From Gammaproteobacteria bacterium (lineage in GTDB: Bacteria; Pseudomonadota; Gammaproteobacteria; UBA4575), in assembly GCA_033344735.1 (NCBI GenBank), contig JAWPMW010000001.1, positions 2,052,171-2,116,170 on the forward strand: DNA of 64,000 nucleotides, written 5' to 3'. Position numbers and translations under genes: made by a program. The number at the start of each line of letters is the position of its first letter. Position 1 is the first letter of the stretch. The notes under the pieces are model-generated. The model saw nothing but the letters and a program-made list of their open reading frames with translations, was not told the DNA's origin and searched no databases. Shown here in pieces: positions 36,050 to 45,012 of the stretch.

Positions 36050-36169
36050 TTTATAAATCTTCAAAGAAGGAGTATTTGACTCTAATAAGACCTTATAAGT
36101 ACACATGTGCTTACAGCGTAGTTATAAAATGTAGTTGTTTTAATGTTGACTGTAATGTGGAAAGAAATA

Positions 36170-36245
36170 CGGATATATCCGGTCTTATAGATGTTAAGTT
36201 AAATGTAACTTAAGGAAGTACTATGAACAAGGATGTTCATTTTTC
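36170..36245 (+). other. Cluster of three successive perfect inverted repeats upstream of msrA
   Basis: Within 75 bases lie a 12-bp palindrome CGGATATATCCG (36170-36181), TTAAGTTA-aatg-TAACTTAA (36194-36213), and ATGAACA-agga-TGTTCAT (36223-36240), which runs into TTTTC and looks like a plus-strand terminator. No protein gene covers it. It may be a small RNA, or an operator region plus terminator. A 12-codon ORF beginning at the ATG of the last arm, with AAGGAAG before it, is also possible. Confidence 0.4.
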
Positions 36246-36325
36246 TTGGTTTGGAGAATGATGTGATATTTGAATATGGTAAATCTTTTCTATATCAAAT
36301 TTTTGGTTTCGGTATAGTTTGTAAG

Positions 36326-36559
36326 CTATTTGCTAGAAATTAATTCGCTGACAGTATCTATTAATAGATTAGATTGATTGGAACAATCTGATGTGTCATC
36401 TATCAATGCATTAAGATCTTCAAAAGCAGCTAGATTTTCTAGAAAAACTTCAACATGCTCGTCATTAAAACTGTCTCGTAGGACACTAATTTTTTCTTGG
36501 TCCACACCATTTTTAATTAGAGTATTAACCAATGTATTAAGATGTGCTTGAGCTGACAT
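36326..36559 (-). CDS. Small acidic hypothetical protein
   Basis: 77 residues, soluble, strongly acidic, mostly helical (L-N-T-L-V-N-T-L-I-K-N-G-V then E-N-L-A-A-F-E-D-L-N-A-L). GAGG lies 9 bases before the ATG. No family recognised. Not near a functional partner. Coding is supported by start context and amino-acid make-up only. Confidence 0.5.
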   Translation of the reverse strand: MSAQAHLNTLVNTLIKNGVDQEKISVLRDSFNDEHVEVFLENLAAFEDLNALIDDTSDCSNQSNLLIDTVSELISSK

Positions 36560-36745
36560 GTGCTTGCCTCAATTAAGCTTGAAATAAATAAGATAGCTGT
36601 AATGTATTACCATTGACAAGTCTACTTGAGGAATTTTGCTAATTCTAAGTGATATATATAGGCGGTTAATATGGCGTCATAAGTGTGCTTATATAGGATA
36701 ATTTATAGAATTATATTTGTTTGAATAGCGGCTTAATCACTTAAA

Positions 36746-37138
36746 TTAATATTCATCGCTATCTAATGCTGGCCTACTGGCAAACATAATCTTGTCTAAT
36801 TTTTTCTGAGCATGCTTAGTGTTGCATAAGTCGCCAGTGTCTAGCATCTCGCATTCATCCTCAATCATTTGTTTGATAGTGACTGGATAAAACTTACAAT
36901 CTTCGGGCCTATCATAATAGATGTCGCAGGTGTAAATATTGTTGGGTTGTTTGCGAAGCCATGGGCATAGTGCTAATAGTTTTCTGGTGCTTGGGTCTGC
37001 CCAAATTTTGCCGTCGTGAACATAGTCATATATATGTGGACGGGTTGCATCCCACCATTTGATTTCGTCAGTACTGGCTGAGAGTCCGCCATTACTATAT
37101 TTAATGCAGCATTTGCCACATTGATTGCATTCTTTCAA
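36746..37138 (-). CDS. YkgJ family cysteine-cluster protein
   Basis: 130 residues. N-terminal C-x-x-C-G-x-C-C (C-N-Q-C-G-K-C-C), then C-P-W-L, C-D-I-Y-Y-x-R-P-E-D-C-K-F-Y-P: the YkgJ/UPF0153 Zn/Fe-chelating pattern. Members are cytoplasmic and suspected to bind an Fe-S or zinc centre; function unproven. It starts 5 bases after the DUF900 hydrolase stop, so the two are probably cotranscribed. Confidence 0.86.
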   Translation of the reverse strand: MKECNQCGKCCIKYSNGGLSASTDEIKWWDATRPHIYDYVHDGKIWADPSTRKLLALCPWLRKQPNNIYTCDIYYDRPEDCKFYPVTIKQMIEDECEMLDTGDLCNTKHAQKKLDKIMFASRPALDSDEY

Positions 37139-37143
37139 AATAT

Positions 37144-38229
37144 TTACTTAGGCCTGTAAGTATTGTTATGAGATAAGAATTCTAAGTAAGGTGTCACGTC
37201 ATTTCCTGAGAATACTTTTTTGAAAAAACGTAACGCGCCTTTGTTGTTGGCTACAGTCTTCTTGTCAAAATAAGTGTGACTATTATTGACGGCCTTTTCT
37301 CGTGTAAAATCTACATAAGTCGCATTGGTGGCGTCTAGTTTTTTCAAATAATGGCCTAGGCGTGCTTTTTGTTGTTCGCCTGGTTTTCGTCTAGACCATG
37401 ACAATGCAAAGTCATTTTCGTTAATAGTGATGTATATAGAGTTTCTTACTTGTAATTTTTCTACCCACGTTTGGTGTAATTCATTGTTAGCATCAGCAGC
37501 AGCAAGAATAATGTTATCAAATATAAGTTTACGTGATTCAGCAAGGCTGCTGGTTAATGCATATTTTAATACATAATTACCCATGCTATGACAAAGTAAG
37601 CTAACTGATAGGTCGCAATCTTTTTTAATTAGTTCGGACAAGAACTCTCGTTGCTTGGTAGGGTTGTCGATGAATTTTTTACTAGCTCGCTCTTCTAGCG
37701 CTTTTCTAGCTGCCATAGTAAGTAAAGCATGATATTTCCCAACTAAGTCAAGGCAGCGATTTAATGCGTCTTGGGATGCGCGTGCATCTCGCTTATCTGC
37801 TAAATAAGATAACGTGCCTGATAAAGCACCTCCACCATTTGCGGGCCAAGTAAAAGTAACTACGATCACGTCATATAAGCGTTCAATCTCTCTGGCAGTA
37901 GAGTAAACATCTTTAATATCATTGTTATAACCATGCACATAAAGCAAAACATTCTTACAGGTTTTCCTTGCTTGCTCAAACACGCGGCAAGCAACAGTTA
38001 AACTTGCATAGTGCGGTGCATTCTCGTCTATATCCAAATTGAATTTATTTTTAAGACGTTTAGCTTCAGCGGTAGATAATTGATCTTTTAACAGTTTAAA
38101 TTTTGGTGTGGTGACGCCTGTGATCTCAACTGCTTGCAATTCGTTGGGGCCTTTTACATTTGGATGTTTGGTGAATTTATCAAAGCCATGCTTGGAGGTG
38201 TCAATTTGTCTGTTAGTAATAAAGTACAT
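37144..38229 (-). CDS. DUF900 alpha/beta hydrolase
   Basis: 361 residues from ATG 38229, where AGGGGG lies 6 bases before; an upstream ATG 27 bases earlier lacks this. DUF900 marks: V-L-L-Y-V-H-G-Y-N-N (oxyanion region), F-T-W-P-A-N-G, and the nucleophile elbow C-H-S-M-G-N. The family contains putative lipases/esterases; substrate unknown. No signal peptide is visible. Confidence 0.82.
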   Translation of the reverse strand: MYFITNRQIDTSKHGFDKFTKHPNVKGPNELQAVEITGVTTPKFKLLKDQLSTAEAKRLKNKFNLDIDENAPHYASLTVACRVFEQARKTCKNVLLYVHGYNNDIKDVYSTAREIERLYDVIVVTFTWPANGGGALSGTLSYLADKRDARASQDALNRCLDLVGKYHALLTMAARKALEERASKKFIDNPTKQREFLSELIKKDCDLSVSLLCHSMGNYVLKYALTSSLAESRKLIFDNIILAAADANNELHQTWVEKLQVRNSIYITINENDFALSWSRRKPGEQQKARLGHYLKKLDATNATYVDFTREKAVNNSHTYFDKKTVANNKGALRFFKKVFSGNDVTPYLEFLSHNNTYRPK

Positions 38230-38299
38230 ATGCACCCCCTGAGGTTGAAACATCATAATATTATTAATGTTTCTGAGAAATAATCAAGGATTAACAGTT

Positions 38300-38806
38300 C
38301 TATTTCATAATCAATATCGTTAAGTAAATTATCAATGACAAACATACATATGCGGTATTGATATATTTCATCCGCTGTTCATTATTACGTGACCTGCTAA
38401 TATCTATCACCGCCTGTCTAAGTAAAAAGGTATATAAAATATAATAAAGAAATGGTACGACGTGGACATACCAAGCAAAGTCATTAGCATGTTTGTTAAA
38501 AAGAGATAATATCCAGTCAATTTCACAATATATTCCTAGAAAACCTAGCGCAGCATTCGTGAACATCCATTTTACTTGCTCAACGCCAAATATGGTGAAG
38601 TAGAAAATTGTGTAAACAAGTATCGCGATGCCACCGTGCATGTATAAAAATGAAATGTCTGCATCACTGCCATAGGCGAGGAAGAAACCAGAACCACCAA
38701 ACATAAGCATGTGAATCATAAAAAATGGATAAATTGTATACCAAGGGATCTTCATTCCTTTGGAATAGAATTTCCCATTTATAGTTATGTCGCTATGTAT
38801 CTTCAT
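38300..38806 (-). CDS. Four-helix membrane protein of unknown function
   Basis: 168 residues with four predicted helices (Y-P-F-F-M-I-H-M-L near 25, L-Y-M-H-G-G-I-A-I-L-V-Y near 55, a third at ~82-105 and the last at ~150-166). Many His and Tyr near helix ends (H32, H57, H113?) could hint at cofactor binding, but no family is recognised. It stands between the DUF900 gene and yedK. Confidence 0.6.
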   Translation of the reverse strand: MKIHSDITINGKFYSKGMKIPWYTIYPFFMIHMLMFGGSGFFLAYGSDADISFLYMHGGIAILVYTIFYFTIFGVEQVKWMFTNAALGFLGIYCEIDWILSLFNKHANDFAWYVHVVPFLYYILYTFLLRQAVIDISRSRNNEQRMKYINTAYVCLSLIIYLTILIMK

Positions 38807-38872
38807 GGATTAAATCTACTCTAAAATTAAGTTAATATTCTGACTGCTGAGAAATATTGTTAGAGCAATTAT

Positions 38873-39514
38873 ATGTGTGGAAGAGTTAATGTAACCGATT
38901 ATCAGCATATTGCTATCTTAATGGATGACATTGGGGTGCCAATGTGTAGCTCTGATATGGAACTTAGTGCAAATTTATTTCCTTATTATAAGCCGTTAGT
39001 GGCAGGATTTGTGAATGAGGATAATAAAATGGATAGTGCGCTAATGAATTGGGGCTGGAAGCGATCTTGGGATAAAGGGAAACGCTTATTTAATTCTCGC
39101 CGAGTCAGCGCCAAGGGCCAAGTGATTTGGGAGAGTCCTGTGTGGGGTGAAGCGATACGGCGACGGCGATGTTTAATTCCAATCAATGCATTTTACGAAT
39201 GGGATCAAAACCAATCAAAAGGTAAGCGCGACCGTTATCGCATAGAAACTTATGAAGCGGCATTCACCTTGGGTGGTATTTTCGAAATCAGTGAAGATGG
39301 CGAATTATTCTTATCAATTTGTACCACAGACCCAAATGAGAAAATGGCGGAAATTCATCATCGTATGCCAGTGATTATCGATACTAAAGACGCCGAACAA
39401 TGGCTCGTGAGTGAGAATGCTGAGGAAGTGGATGAACTGATGCAAGCAAAAACAGAAGACTACATTCGTATGACTAAAGAGAGCCAAGTGGGTAGAACAA
39501 AAGATTTATTCTAG
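38873..39514 (+). CDS. yedK: SRAP/YedK (HMCES) abasic-site-protecting protein
   Basis: 213 residues. M-C2-G-R: Cys2 becomes the N-terminal nucleophile after Met removal and forms a thiazolidine crosslink with abasic sites in ssDNA. Also F-N-S-R-R-V-S, R-R-R-C-L-I-P-I-N-A-F-Y-E-W, I-C-T-T-D-P-N and H-H-R-M-P-V-I. It suppresses abasic-site cleavage at replication forks. Its stop abuts the stop of mtfA (39514/39515), with no terminator between. Confidence 0.93.
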   Translation: MCGRVNVTDYQHIAILMDDIGVPMCSSDMELSANLFPYYKPLVAGFVNEDNKMDSALMNWGWKRSWDKGKRLFNSRRVSAKGQVIWESPVWGEAIRRRRCLIPINAFYEWDQNQSKGKRDRYRIETYEAAFTLGGIFEISEDGELFLSICTTDPNEKMAEIHHRMPVIIDTKDAEQWLVSENAEEVDELMQAKTEDYIRMTKESQVGRTKDLF

Positions 39515-40327
39515 TTACCATTCAGCAGGGTCAATACTATAAAAGCGACTTAGCTGTTTATATAAATCCGGTAATTTCTTTTTCATTTGTTTAGGCTTTT
39601 CAAAGAAAGACTCGGTCGCCACAGCAAAAAACTCGGGCGGTGAAACTGTACCATACTCATCCATCACAGAATTTTTGCCGCGTTGTGCACGATACTTAAG
39701 TGCATCAAACTCTTCACTTAGCACACTTGCCCATTCAGAGTAATGCACATTTTTTCTAAGCGTGGGCAAGCCATCCATGCGACCACTCTGCTCATCTAAT
39801 TTATGAGCAAACTCATGAATGACAACATTGTGGCCGTCGTTTGCATTCAATGAGCCTCGCAGGCTATCGCCCCAAGACAGCACAATTGGTCCACGAAACC
39901 AGGATTCTCCAGCGCGATGACTGTCTTCAATTGTTTCATGAGAACCATGGTGATTGACTTGTTTTGCAACATAAGTGTCTGGATAAACCAGGATACTGCT
40001 AAAGCCTGGGAAGTGACGTTTATGACCTTGTAATAGCAACATACAAGCATTCCCCGCAATGGTTAAACGCATCTGTTCGGTGATATCGAGACCACGGCCA
40101 ATAAATTCTTTTTCATTTAGAAATAATTGAATGCAGCCATGCAAGTGAATTTTCAGTTCACCAGGTAAACGCGAGTAAAGGGAAACATTGTCTTCAAGCA
40201 ACGTGATCCATTGATTGGGAAGTGGTGTATTAAATAATCTCTCGTGTTTGGCAGCGATAATGCGTTTGCGTATGTACCAGGCTAGGCATGCACCAATAAT
40301 AATGGAAAATAATATAATAATAGGCAT
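39515..40327 (-). CDS. mtfA: M90 family zinc peptidase MtfA
   Basis: 270 residues. The zinc motif H-E-F-A-H-K-L-D (with a third ligand Glu in S-P-P-E-F-F-A-V-A-T-E) identifies MtfA/YeeI. E. coli MtfA is a titration partner of Mlc and controls ptsG. A short N-terminal hydrophobic stretch (residues 1-17) is present. Convergent with yedK. Confidence 0.9.
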   Translation of the reverse strand: MPIIILFSIIIGACLAWYIRKRIIAAKHERLFNTPLPNQWITLLEDNVSLYSRLPGELKIHLHGCIQLFLNEKEFIGRGLDITEQMRLTIAGNACMLLLQGHKRHFPGFSSILVYPDTYVAKQVNHHGSHETIEDSHRAGESWFRGPIVLSWGDSLRGSLNANDGHNVVIHEFAHKLDEQSGRMDGLPTLRKNVHYSEWASVLSEEFDALKYRAQRGKNSVMDEYGTVSPPEFFAVATESFFEKPKQMKKKLPDLYKQLSRFYSIDPAEW

Positions 40328-40451
40328 GGTAATTCCGGCCGCGGCAATAATCGCAATGTGAACTTAAAATTATATATACTCTCTTATAAGTTACAGCATT
40401 AGTCTATAGTCACATCACGTGTAATCCAATAAATCTTAGGTAAATAAAAAA

Positions 40452-41474
40452 ATGAATGTCGTAAAGAGGCTTCTTAGCGTTTTGCTATTGTCAGTCATTA
40501 TCACGCAAACAATATTAGCAGATGAGATTACCCTAATGTCTGGTGATCGATTGTTTGGCACAGTCAGAGAAATTAATGACCAATATATAGTCATGGATAC
40601 GGCCTTTGCCAAAGGGCTGAAAATAGAACAGAACACCGTGACGACTTTAAGCACAGACGAACCTATAAAAGTCGTTTTTGAGAATGGGCAGACTCAAATT
40701 GGGCAAGTGAATAAAGAAGAAGGTTCGCCATTTAGCGTGACTGACGACAACGTAAACGTATTATTCGAAGCAAATGAGCTGGCATCAAATCAACTGGAAC
40801 CAGAAAAGCAGCCAGAGTCAGATAAAATTAAATATTCTGGCAATATAGATATCGGCTTAAGTCGTTCCAGTGGCAATGAAGATGATGAGGACTACCAGGG
40901 GAGTTTACATGCCGAAGCAAGAACGTTAGAAAATCGTTATACATTGGAGCTGGCAAAATCCATTGAGAAGAATAATGGCGATAAAACACAGGATGAAACT
41001 TTCGGTTCAATGCAAGTAGATCACTTTATTAATGAAAAATGGTATGGCTTTGGTTCCGTATCATTTGAGGAAGACTTTGAAGAATCTTTAAGCTTAAGAT
41101 CGACTTATTCACTAGGTAGTGGTTACCAATTTTTTGATCAAGACGATCTTCAACTCAAGGGCGAGTTGGGTTTGGCCTATGTCGAAGAAGATTTCGAAGA
41201 TGACGAAGATAATCACTACACTGGTGGCCGCTGGGCAGTTGATTATAAGCAGGCATTATTTTCTTGGTTAGGTACATTCCACGCCCACGAAGGATTCTTT
41301 AGCATGGAAAACAGTGAAGACATAAATGTTCGTTCAAGTACAGGGTTCAAATTCCCATTGAACGATTACATAAATGCAAAACTACAAGCGAATGTTGACT
41401 GGAATCGCTCACCAGCCGATGGAACTAAAGGAACAGATAAGGAATATATTTTTACTTTAGGGTACGAATTTTAA
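40452..41474 (+). CDS. DUF481 (YdiY-like) exported, outer-membrane-barrel-type protein
   Basis: 340 residues with a signal peptide (residues 1-23). An N-terminal L-M-S-G-D-R-L-F-G-T-V domain is followed by a charged linker. Then comes a ~210-residue series of amphipathic strands (G-N-I-D-I-G-L-S-R-S-S-G-N, repeated -F-G-S-, Y-A-K-type strands), ending in a Tyr-rich final strand and F-x-L-G-Y-E-F at the terminus. This matches DUF481 salt-induced outer-membrane proteins. Function unknown. Confidence 0.85.
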   Translation: MNVVKRLLSVLLLSVIITQTILADEITLMSGDRLFGTVREINDQYIVMDTAFAKGLKIEQNTVTTLSTDEPIKVVFENGQTQIGQVNKEEGSPFSVTDDNVNVLFEANELASNQLEPEKQPESDKIKYSGNIDIGLSRSSGNEDDEDYQGSLHAEARTLENRYTLELAKSIEKNNGDKTQDETFGSMQVDHFINEKWYGFGSVSFEEDFEESLSLRSTYSLGSGYQFFDQDDLQLKGELGLAYVEEDFEDDEDNHYTGGRWAVDYKQALFSWLGTFHAHEGFFSMENSEDINVRSSTGFKFPLNDYINAKLQANVDWNRSPADGTKGTDKEYIFTLGYEF

Positions 41475-41859
41475 TGCGAAATAATAATGGATATACAAGT
41501 TGCCGTATTTGGTTATAAGGTTAATATTGGTCAAAGGCATTTTCACTGTGCTCAAGCAGTAAGGATTTCTTATAAATCCATTTCTCAGTCTTTAAGCAAA
41601 CTAAATATTTGCACTACAATAGTGAGTAAACAATGGTGCTTGCCCCATCTCGGGGAGCTTTAGGGCGCATTAATTTACGGAAGTTTGGTCAAAACCTCTA
41701 CACAGTCAATATTTAAAAAAATTAGCTAATAATAAAAATCTGGCCTGAATCCTGCGTATTCACTTGCAGATCTTATGTATCGAAGCACTAGGGGTCACTC
41801 CTGATGCAATAGAATTAATAAAATATAACTTAAATAACAAGCCATTGAGGGAAATATAA
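41475..41859. other. 385-base intergenic region upstream of glutamine synthetase III
   Basis: No gene. It contains a bulged hairpin (41638-41658, CCCC/GGGG) that may be the terminator of the DUF481 gene, and a possible sigma-54 promoter at 41741-41755. Confidence 0.5.
41741..41755 (+). promoter_or_regulatory. Candidate sigma-54 promoter of glnN
   Basis: TGGCCTGAATCCTGC has GG and GC exactly 10 bases apart and shares TGGC, G at position 7 and CTGC with the TGGCACG-N4-TTGC consensus. It lies ~105 bases before the ATG, which suits a nitrogen-controlled gene. The last half-site is imperfect. Confidence 0.35.
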
Positions 41860-44034
41860 ATGAGTGGAAATCAATCTCGGATTCAAGCCATAAGCAAAAT
41901 TACTAATCGAGTGCCAAAAGTGTGCGAGCCGACACAACCACTGAGTGAAATTTGGGCGTGCGATGTATTTAATCTCGCTACTATGGAAGAAGCGTTATCA
42001 AAGAATGCCTTCAAATCAATAAAGAAAACAGTGCAGACGGGTGCGCCGCTCGATGCAGCGACAGCAGACATCGTTGCGGCAGCGATGAAGGATTGGGCGA
42101 TCAAAAAAGGTGTTAAGTTTTTCTCACATATTTTTTACCCTATGACCAATATAACTGCTGAAAAGCATGATGGGTTTATTGTCACAAATTCGGACGGTAA
42201 TGCTATTACTGAATTTACTGGTAGCTTGTTAATTAAGGGTGAGCCAGATGGATCTTCTTTTCCAAATGGCAGCTTGCGCATGACCAACGCTGCACGTGGA
42301 TATACGGCATGGGATCCTACCAGTCCCGCTTTTGTAATGCATACTGCTAATGGTTCTACATTGATGATACCTAGTGTATTTATGTCTTGGACGGGCGAGG
42401 CGTTGGATAAAAAGATTCCATTGTTGCGTTCCAATGCAGCTATGGATAAAGCAGCAAACAAAGTTTTAACTTTAATGGGCGAGACTGATATTGCACCATT
42501 AAATTCAAGCTGCGGAGCAGAACAAGAATACTTTCTAGTCGATGAGAATTTTGCTAATTGCCGTCCGGATCTTCTACTTGCTGGACGTACATTATTTGGT
42601 GCAGCAGCAGCAAAAGGACAGCAGTTTGATGACCATTATTTCGGGGCGATTCCTGCACGTGTGCAAGTTTTTATGCAAGACTTTGAGGATAAGCTTTATC
42701 GTTTAGGCATCCCTGCAAAAACACATCATAACGAAGTTGCCCCTGGGCAATTTGAGATAGCACCTTATTTCGAAGCCGCTAATGTCGCAGCAGATCATCA
42801 ACAATTAATGATGACTACCATGAAAAGTACAGCCAAAGAACATGGCTTCCTTTGTTTGTTGCATGAAAAACCATTTGCTGGAATTAATGGTTCAGGAAAA
42901 CATGTCAACTGGTCTGTCGGGAATTCAACCCAAGGCAATTTGCTTGATCCAGGAAGTACGCCACATGAGAATTTAAATTTCTTATTATTCTGTGGAGCAG
43001 TTATTCGTGGTGTTCATCTTTATGGGCCGCTATTAAGGGCTGCTATTGCATCAGCAGGTAATGACCATCGATTAGGCGCGAATGAAGCACCTCCTGCAAT
43101 CTTATCAGTTTATTTAGGGTCACAGCTAGAAAGCGTGTTCAATGACATAAAAGAAGGGAAACTGTTAGAAAAAGCGAGTGGCGGAGTTATGGATCTAGGA
43201 TTATCCCAAATTCTAAAATTTGAACGTGACCCAGGTGACCGAAACCGTACTTCTCCTTTTGCTTTTACAGGTAATCGCTTTGAGTTTCGTGCGGTAGGGT
43301 CGGCACAATCTGTTTCTGGTCCTTTAGTAGCGATGAACACTATGTTGGCAGATTCATTAGATTGGATTGCAGGGAAACTTGAATCAACATTGGCAAGTGG
43401 TATGGAGCAAACGGAAGCGGTTATCACTGTTCTAAAAGAATTGATGGAATTACATGGTAATGCAGTTTTTGGAGGCGATGGCTATTCGTCTGAATGGCAT
43501 AAAGCAGCAGTAGAAGAACGAGGATTGAAAAACATTCCAACGACGGCTGATGCTTTGCCTGCTTTTAAAGAGAAATCTGTGATTGAATTGTTTGAAAGTA
43601 CCGGGGTGTTATCTCCAGAAGAACTGGCGAGTCGCTTTGAAGTTTATTCGGAGCAGTATGTGTTGTCGATTGAGGTAGAAGCAAAAACAGTTGTCGATAT
43701 GGCAACTACGAAAATTTACCCTGCTGCAATTTCTTACTTGTCAGCACTTACTACAACGGCTGAGAGTTTGTCAGGTATGGGCCTAGTAGTAGATGGATTG
43801 AGTATAAAAAGTGTCGCAACAGAAGCAAACCAAATGATGGCATTAGTCAAACAACTCAATGATGCAATTGAAAAAGATGATTTCAGCTCAATTGAGGAGC
43901 ATATGATTTTTTGTGCAGATACTATCTGTGGCTTGATGCTTGGAATTCGAACGCATGCAGATGCTCTTGAAGGATTAATATCAGACGAGCTATGGCCATT
44001 ACCAAAATATCAAGAAATGCTTTTTATTAAATAA
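41860..44034 (+). CDS. glnN: Glutamine synthetase type III
   Basis: 724 residues, the typical GSIII length (GSI is ~470). E-Q-E-Y-F in the ATP/Mg domain, H-H-N-E-V-A-P-G-Q-F-E, N-G-S-G-K-H-V-N-W-S, and F-T-G-N-R-F-E-F-R are the type III motifs. It assembles ammonia and glutamate into glutamine as a double-hexamer ring. It is isolated, with an own candidate sigma-54 promoter. GGGAAA precedes the ATG. A second GS elsewhere is likely. Confidence 0.95.
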   Translation: MSGNQSRIQAISKITNRVPKVCEPTQPLSEIWACDVFNLATMEEALSKNAFKSIKKTVQTGAPLDAATADIVAAAMKDWAIKKGVKFFSHIFYPMTNITAEKHDGFIVTNSDGNAITEFTGSLLIKGEPDGSSFPNGSLRMTNAARGYTAWDPTSPAFVMHTANGSTLMIPSVFMSWTGEALDKKIPLLRSNAAMDKAANKVLTLMGETDIAPLNSSCGAEQEYFLVDENFANCRPDLLLAGRTLFGAAAAKGQQFDDHYFGAIPARVQVFMQDFEDKLYRLGIPAKTHHNEVAPGQFEIAPYFEAANVAADHQQLMMTTMKSTAKEHGFLCLLHEKPFAGINGSGKHVNWSVGNSTQGNLLDPGSTPHENLNFLLFCGAVIRGVHLYGPLLRAAIASAGNDHRLGANEAPPAILSVYLGSQLESVFNDIKEGKLLEKASGGVMDLGLSQILKFERDPGDRNRTSPFAFTGNRFEFRAVGSAQSVSGPLVAMNTMLADSLDWIAGKLESTLASGMEQTEAVITVLKELMELHGNAVFGGDGYSSEWHKAAVEERGLKNIPTTADALPAFKEKSVIELFESTGVLSPEELASRFEVYSEQYVLSIEVEAKTVVDMATTKIYPAAISYLSALTTTAESLSGMGLVVDGLSIKSVATEANQMMALVKQLNDAIEKDDFSSIEEHMIFCADTICGLMLGIRTHADALEGLISDELWPLPKYQEMLFIK

Positions 44035-44054
44035 GTAAAAAGCGCCTGTAATAA

Positions 44055-44095
44055 ATTAGGGGTCGCTGGCTGATATTTGCTAGTGATCCCCTAAT
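44055..44095 (+). terminator. Long hairpin after glnN
   Basis: ATTAGGGG-TC with GATCCCCTAAT, extended by CT/AG with small bulges, around a loop of about 20 bases. No T-run follows, so it is a weak intrinsic or Rho-related end for glnN. Confidence 0.5.
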
Positions 44096-44195
44096 AGAGA
44101 AAATCAAATTTATAGTATCCGCCAGACAAGAAGATCAAATCCATTTAATTTGAAAGCATTCTCAGAATAGGATTTTTATCAATCATTGATGGAAA

Positions 44196-44220
44196 TAAAA
44201 AAGCCTCTTTGCAGAGGCTT
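44196..44220 (-). terminator. Rho-independent terminator of the GST-like operon
   Basis: AAGCCTCT with AGAGGCTT, 4-base loop; six As on plus give a T-run on the minus transcript. It lies 23 bases after the stop of the GST-like gene. Confidence 0.85.
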
Positions 44221-44242
44221 TAAGGTTGATTTGCTTTATTCG

Positions 44243-44992
44243 CTAAAAATCATCAATCGTTACATTATTAAGCTTGTTTGCTTTAATATCTTCTACTGTA
44301 GGAAGTAATGAATATGCTTTTAATGATTGACCGCAGTTACTCTTTTTATCCCTTATGTTTTGCAGCCAAGTATTGATGTTGCTTCGTGAGGTAATCATGT
44401 CTGCGCCTGATGTAAGGCTAAGCAAATGCATATCAGCAGTCCAATGGACGTCAGCCATCGAATAATTTTTACCAAGAATGAACTTATCTTTACCTAGTTG
44501 CTCATTAAGTTCATCTAATACTGGTTCTAACTGAGCTTTTGCAGCGGCGGTGTCGCCCGCTTGGCCAGTGAGTTCGCCTACGAAGGCTTGTATAGTAGGC
44601 TCTGCTTGTTGGCGAGATTTGTCGATCCAAGTTTCTTGTTCTGCAGCGAGTACAACATTATTAGGTATTATAGATGTACCTAAACCACGCGCATTAATGA
44701 ATTCGGTGATAGCTTTACTGCCTGCCGTAAAGTAGTCATTTTCTTTTAGCGCAGGTGCTAACCCAAATTCTGATACTTCATTAAATTCTGCAGAGTCCAA
44801 TTCAGACATTTCAATTGTGCCGGTATTCATTTCCATTCCTTGTTCTGCGGCTATTAAAATACACTTTAATGTTTCTGGGCAGAATGGTGCACCTAATAGT
44901 TGTAACACGTATTGTGTTTTCTTCATGTCTCCTGATAGGCCGTAGTCACCATCACCTGTGTCAGCCACTGCTCTTTGATCAAATAAATCCAT
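44243..44992 (-). CDS. Glutathione S-transferase-like protein B
   Basis: 249 residues. The first 30 residues are extra; then a thioredoxin-like N-terminal half (P-E-T-L-K-C-I-L-I-A-A-E-Q-G-M-E-M) lacking the typical Ser/Tyr/Cys catalytic start, then a GST C-terminal helical half with F-I-L-G-K-N-Y-S-M-A-D-V. The K-C-I-L-x-A-x-x-x-G-x-E-M segment is shared with the next upstream gene, so the two are divergent paralogues. Without the usual catalytic motif, a binding role is as likely as conjugation. Confidence 0.65.
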   Translation of the reverse strand: MDLFDQRAVADTGDGDYGLSGDMKKTQYVLQLLGAPFCPETLKCILIAAEQGMEMNTGTIEMSELDSAEFNEVSEFGLAPALKENDYFTAGSKAITEFINARGLGTSIIPNNVVLAAEQETWIDKSRQQAEPTIQAFVGELTGQAGDTAAAKAQLEPVLDELNEQLGKDKFILGKNYSMADVHWTADMHLLSLTSGADMITSRSNINTWLQNIRDKKSNCGQSLKAYSLLPTVEDIKANKLNNVTIDDF

Positions 44993-45012
44993 GGTATTTC
45001 CCTTTTACTAAA

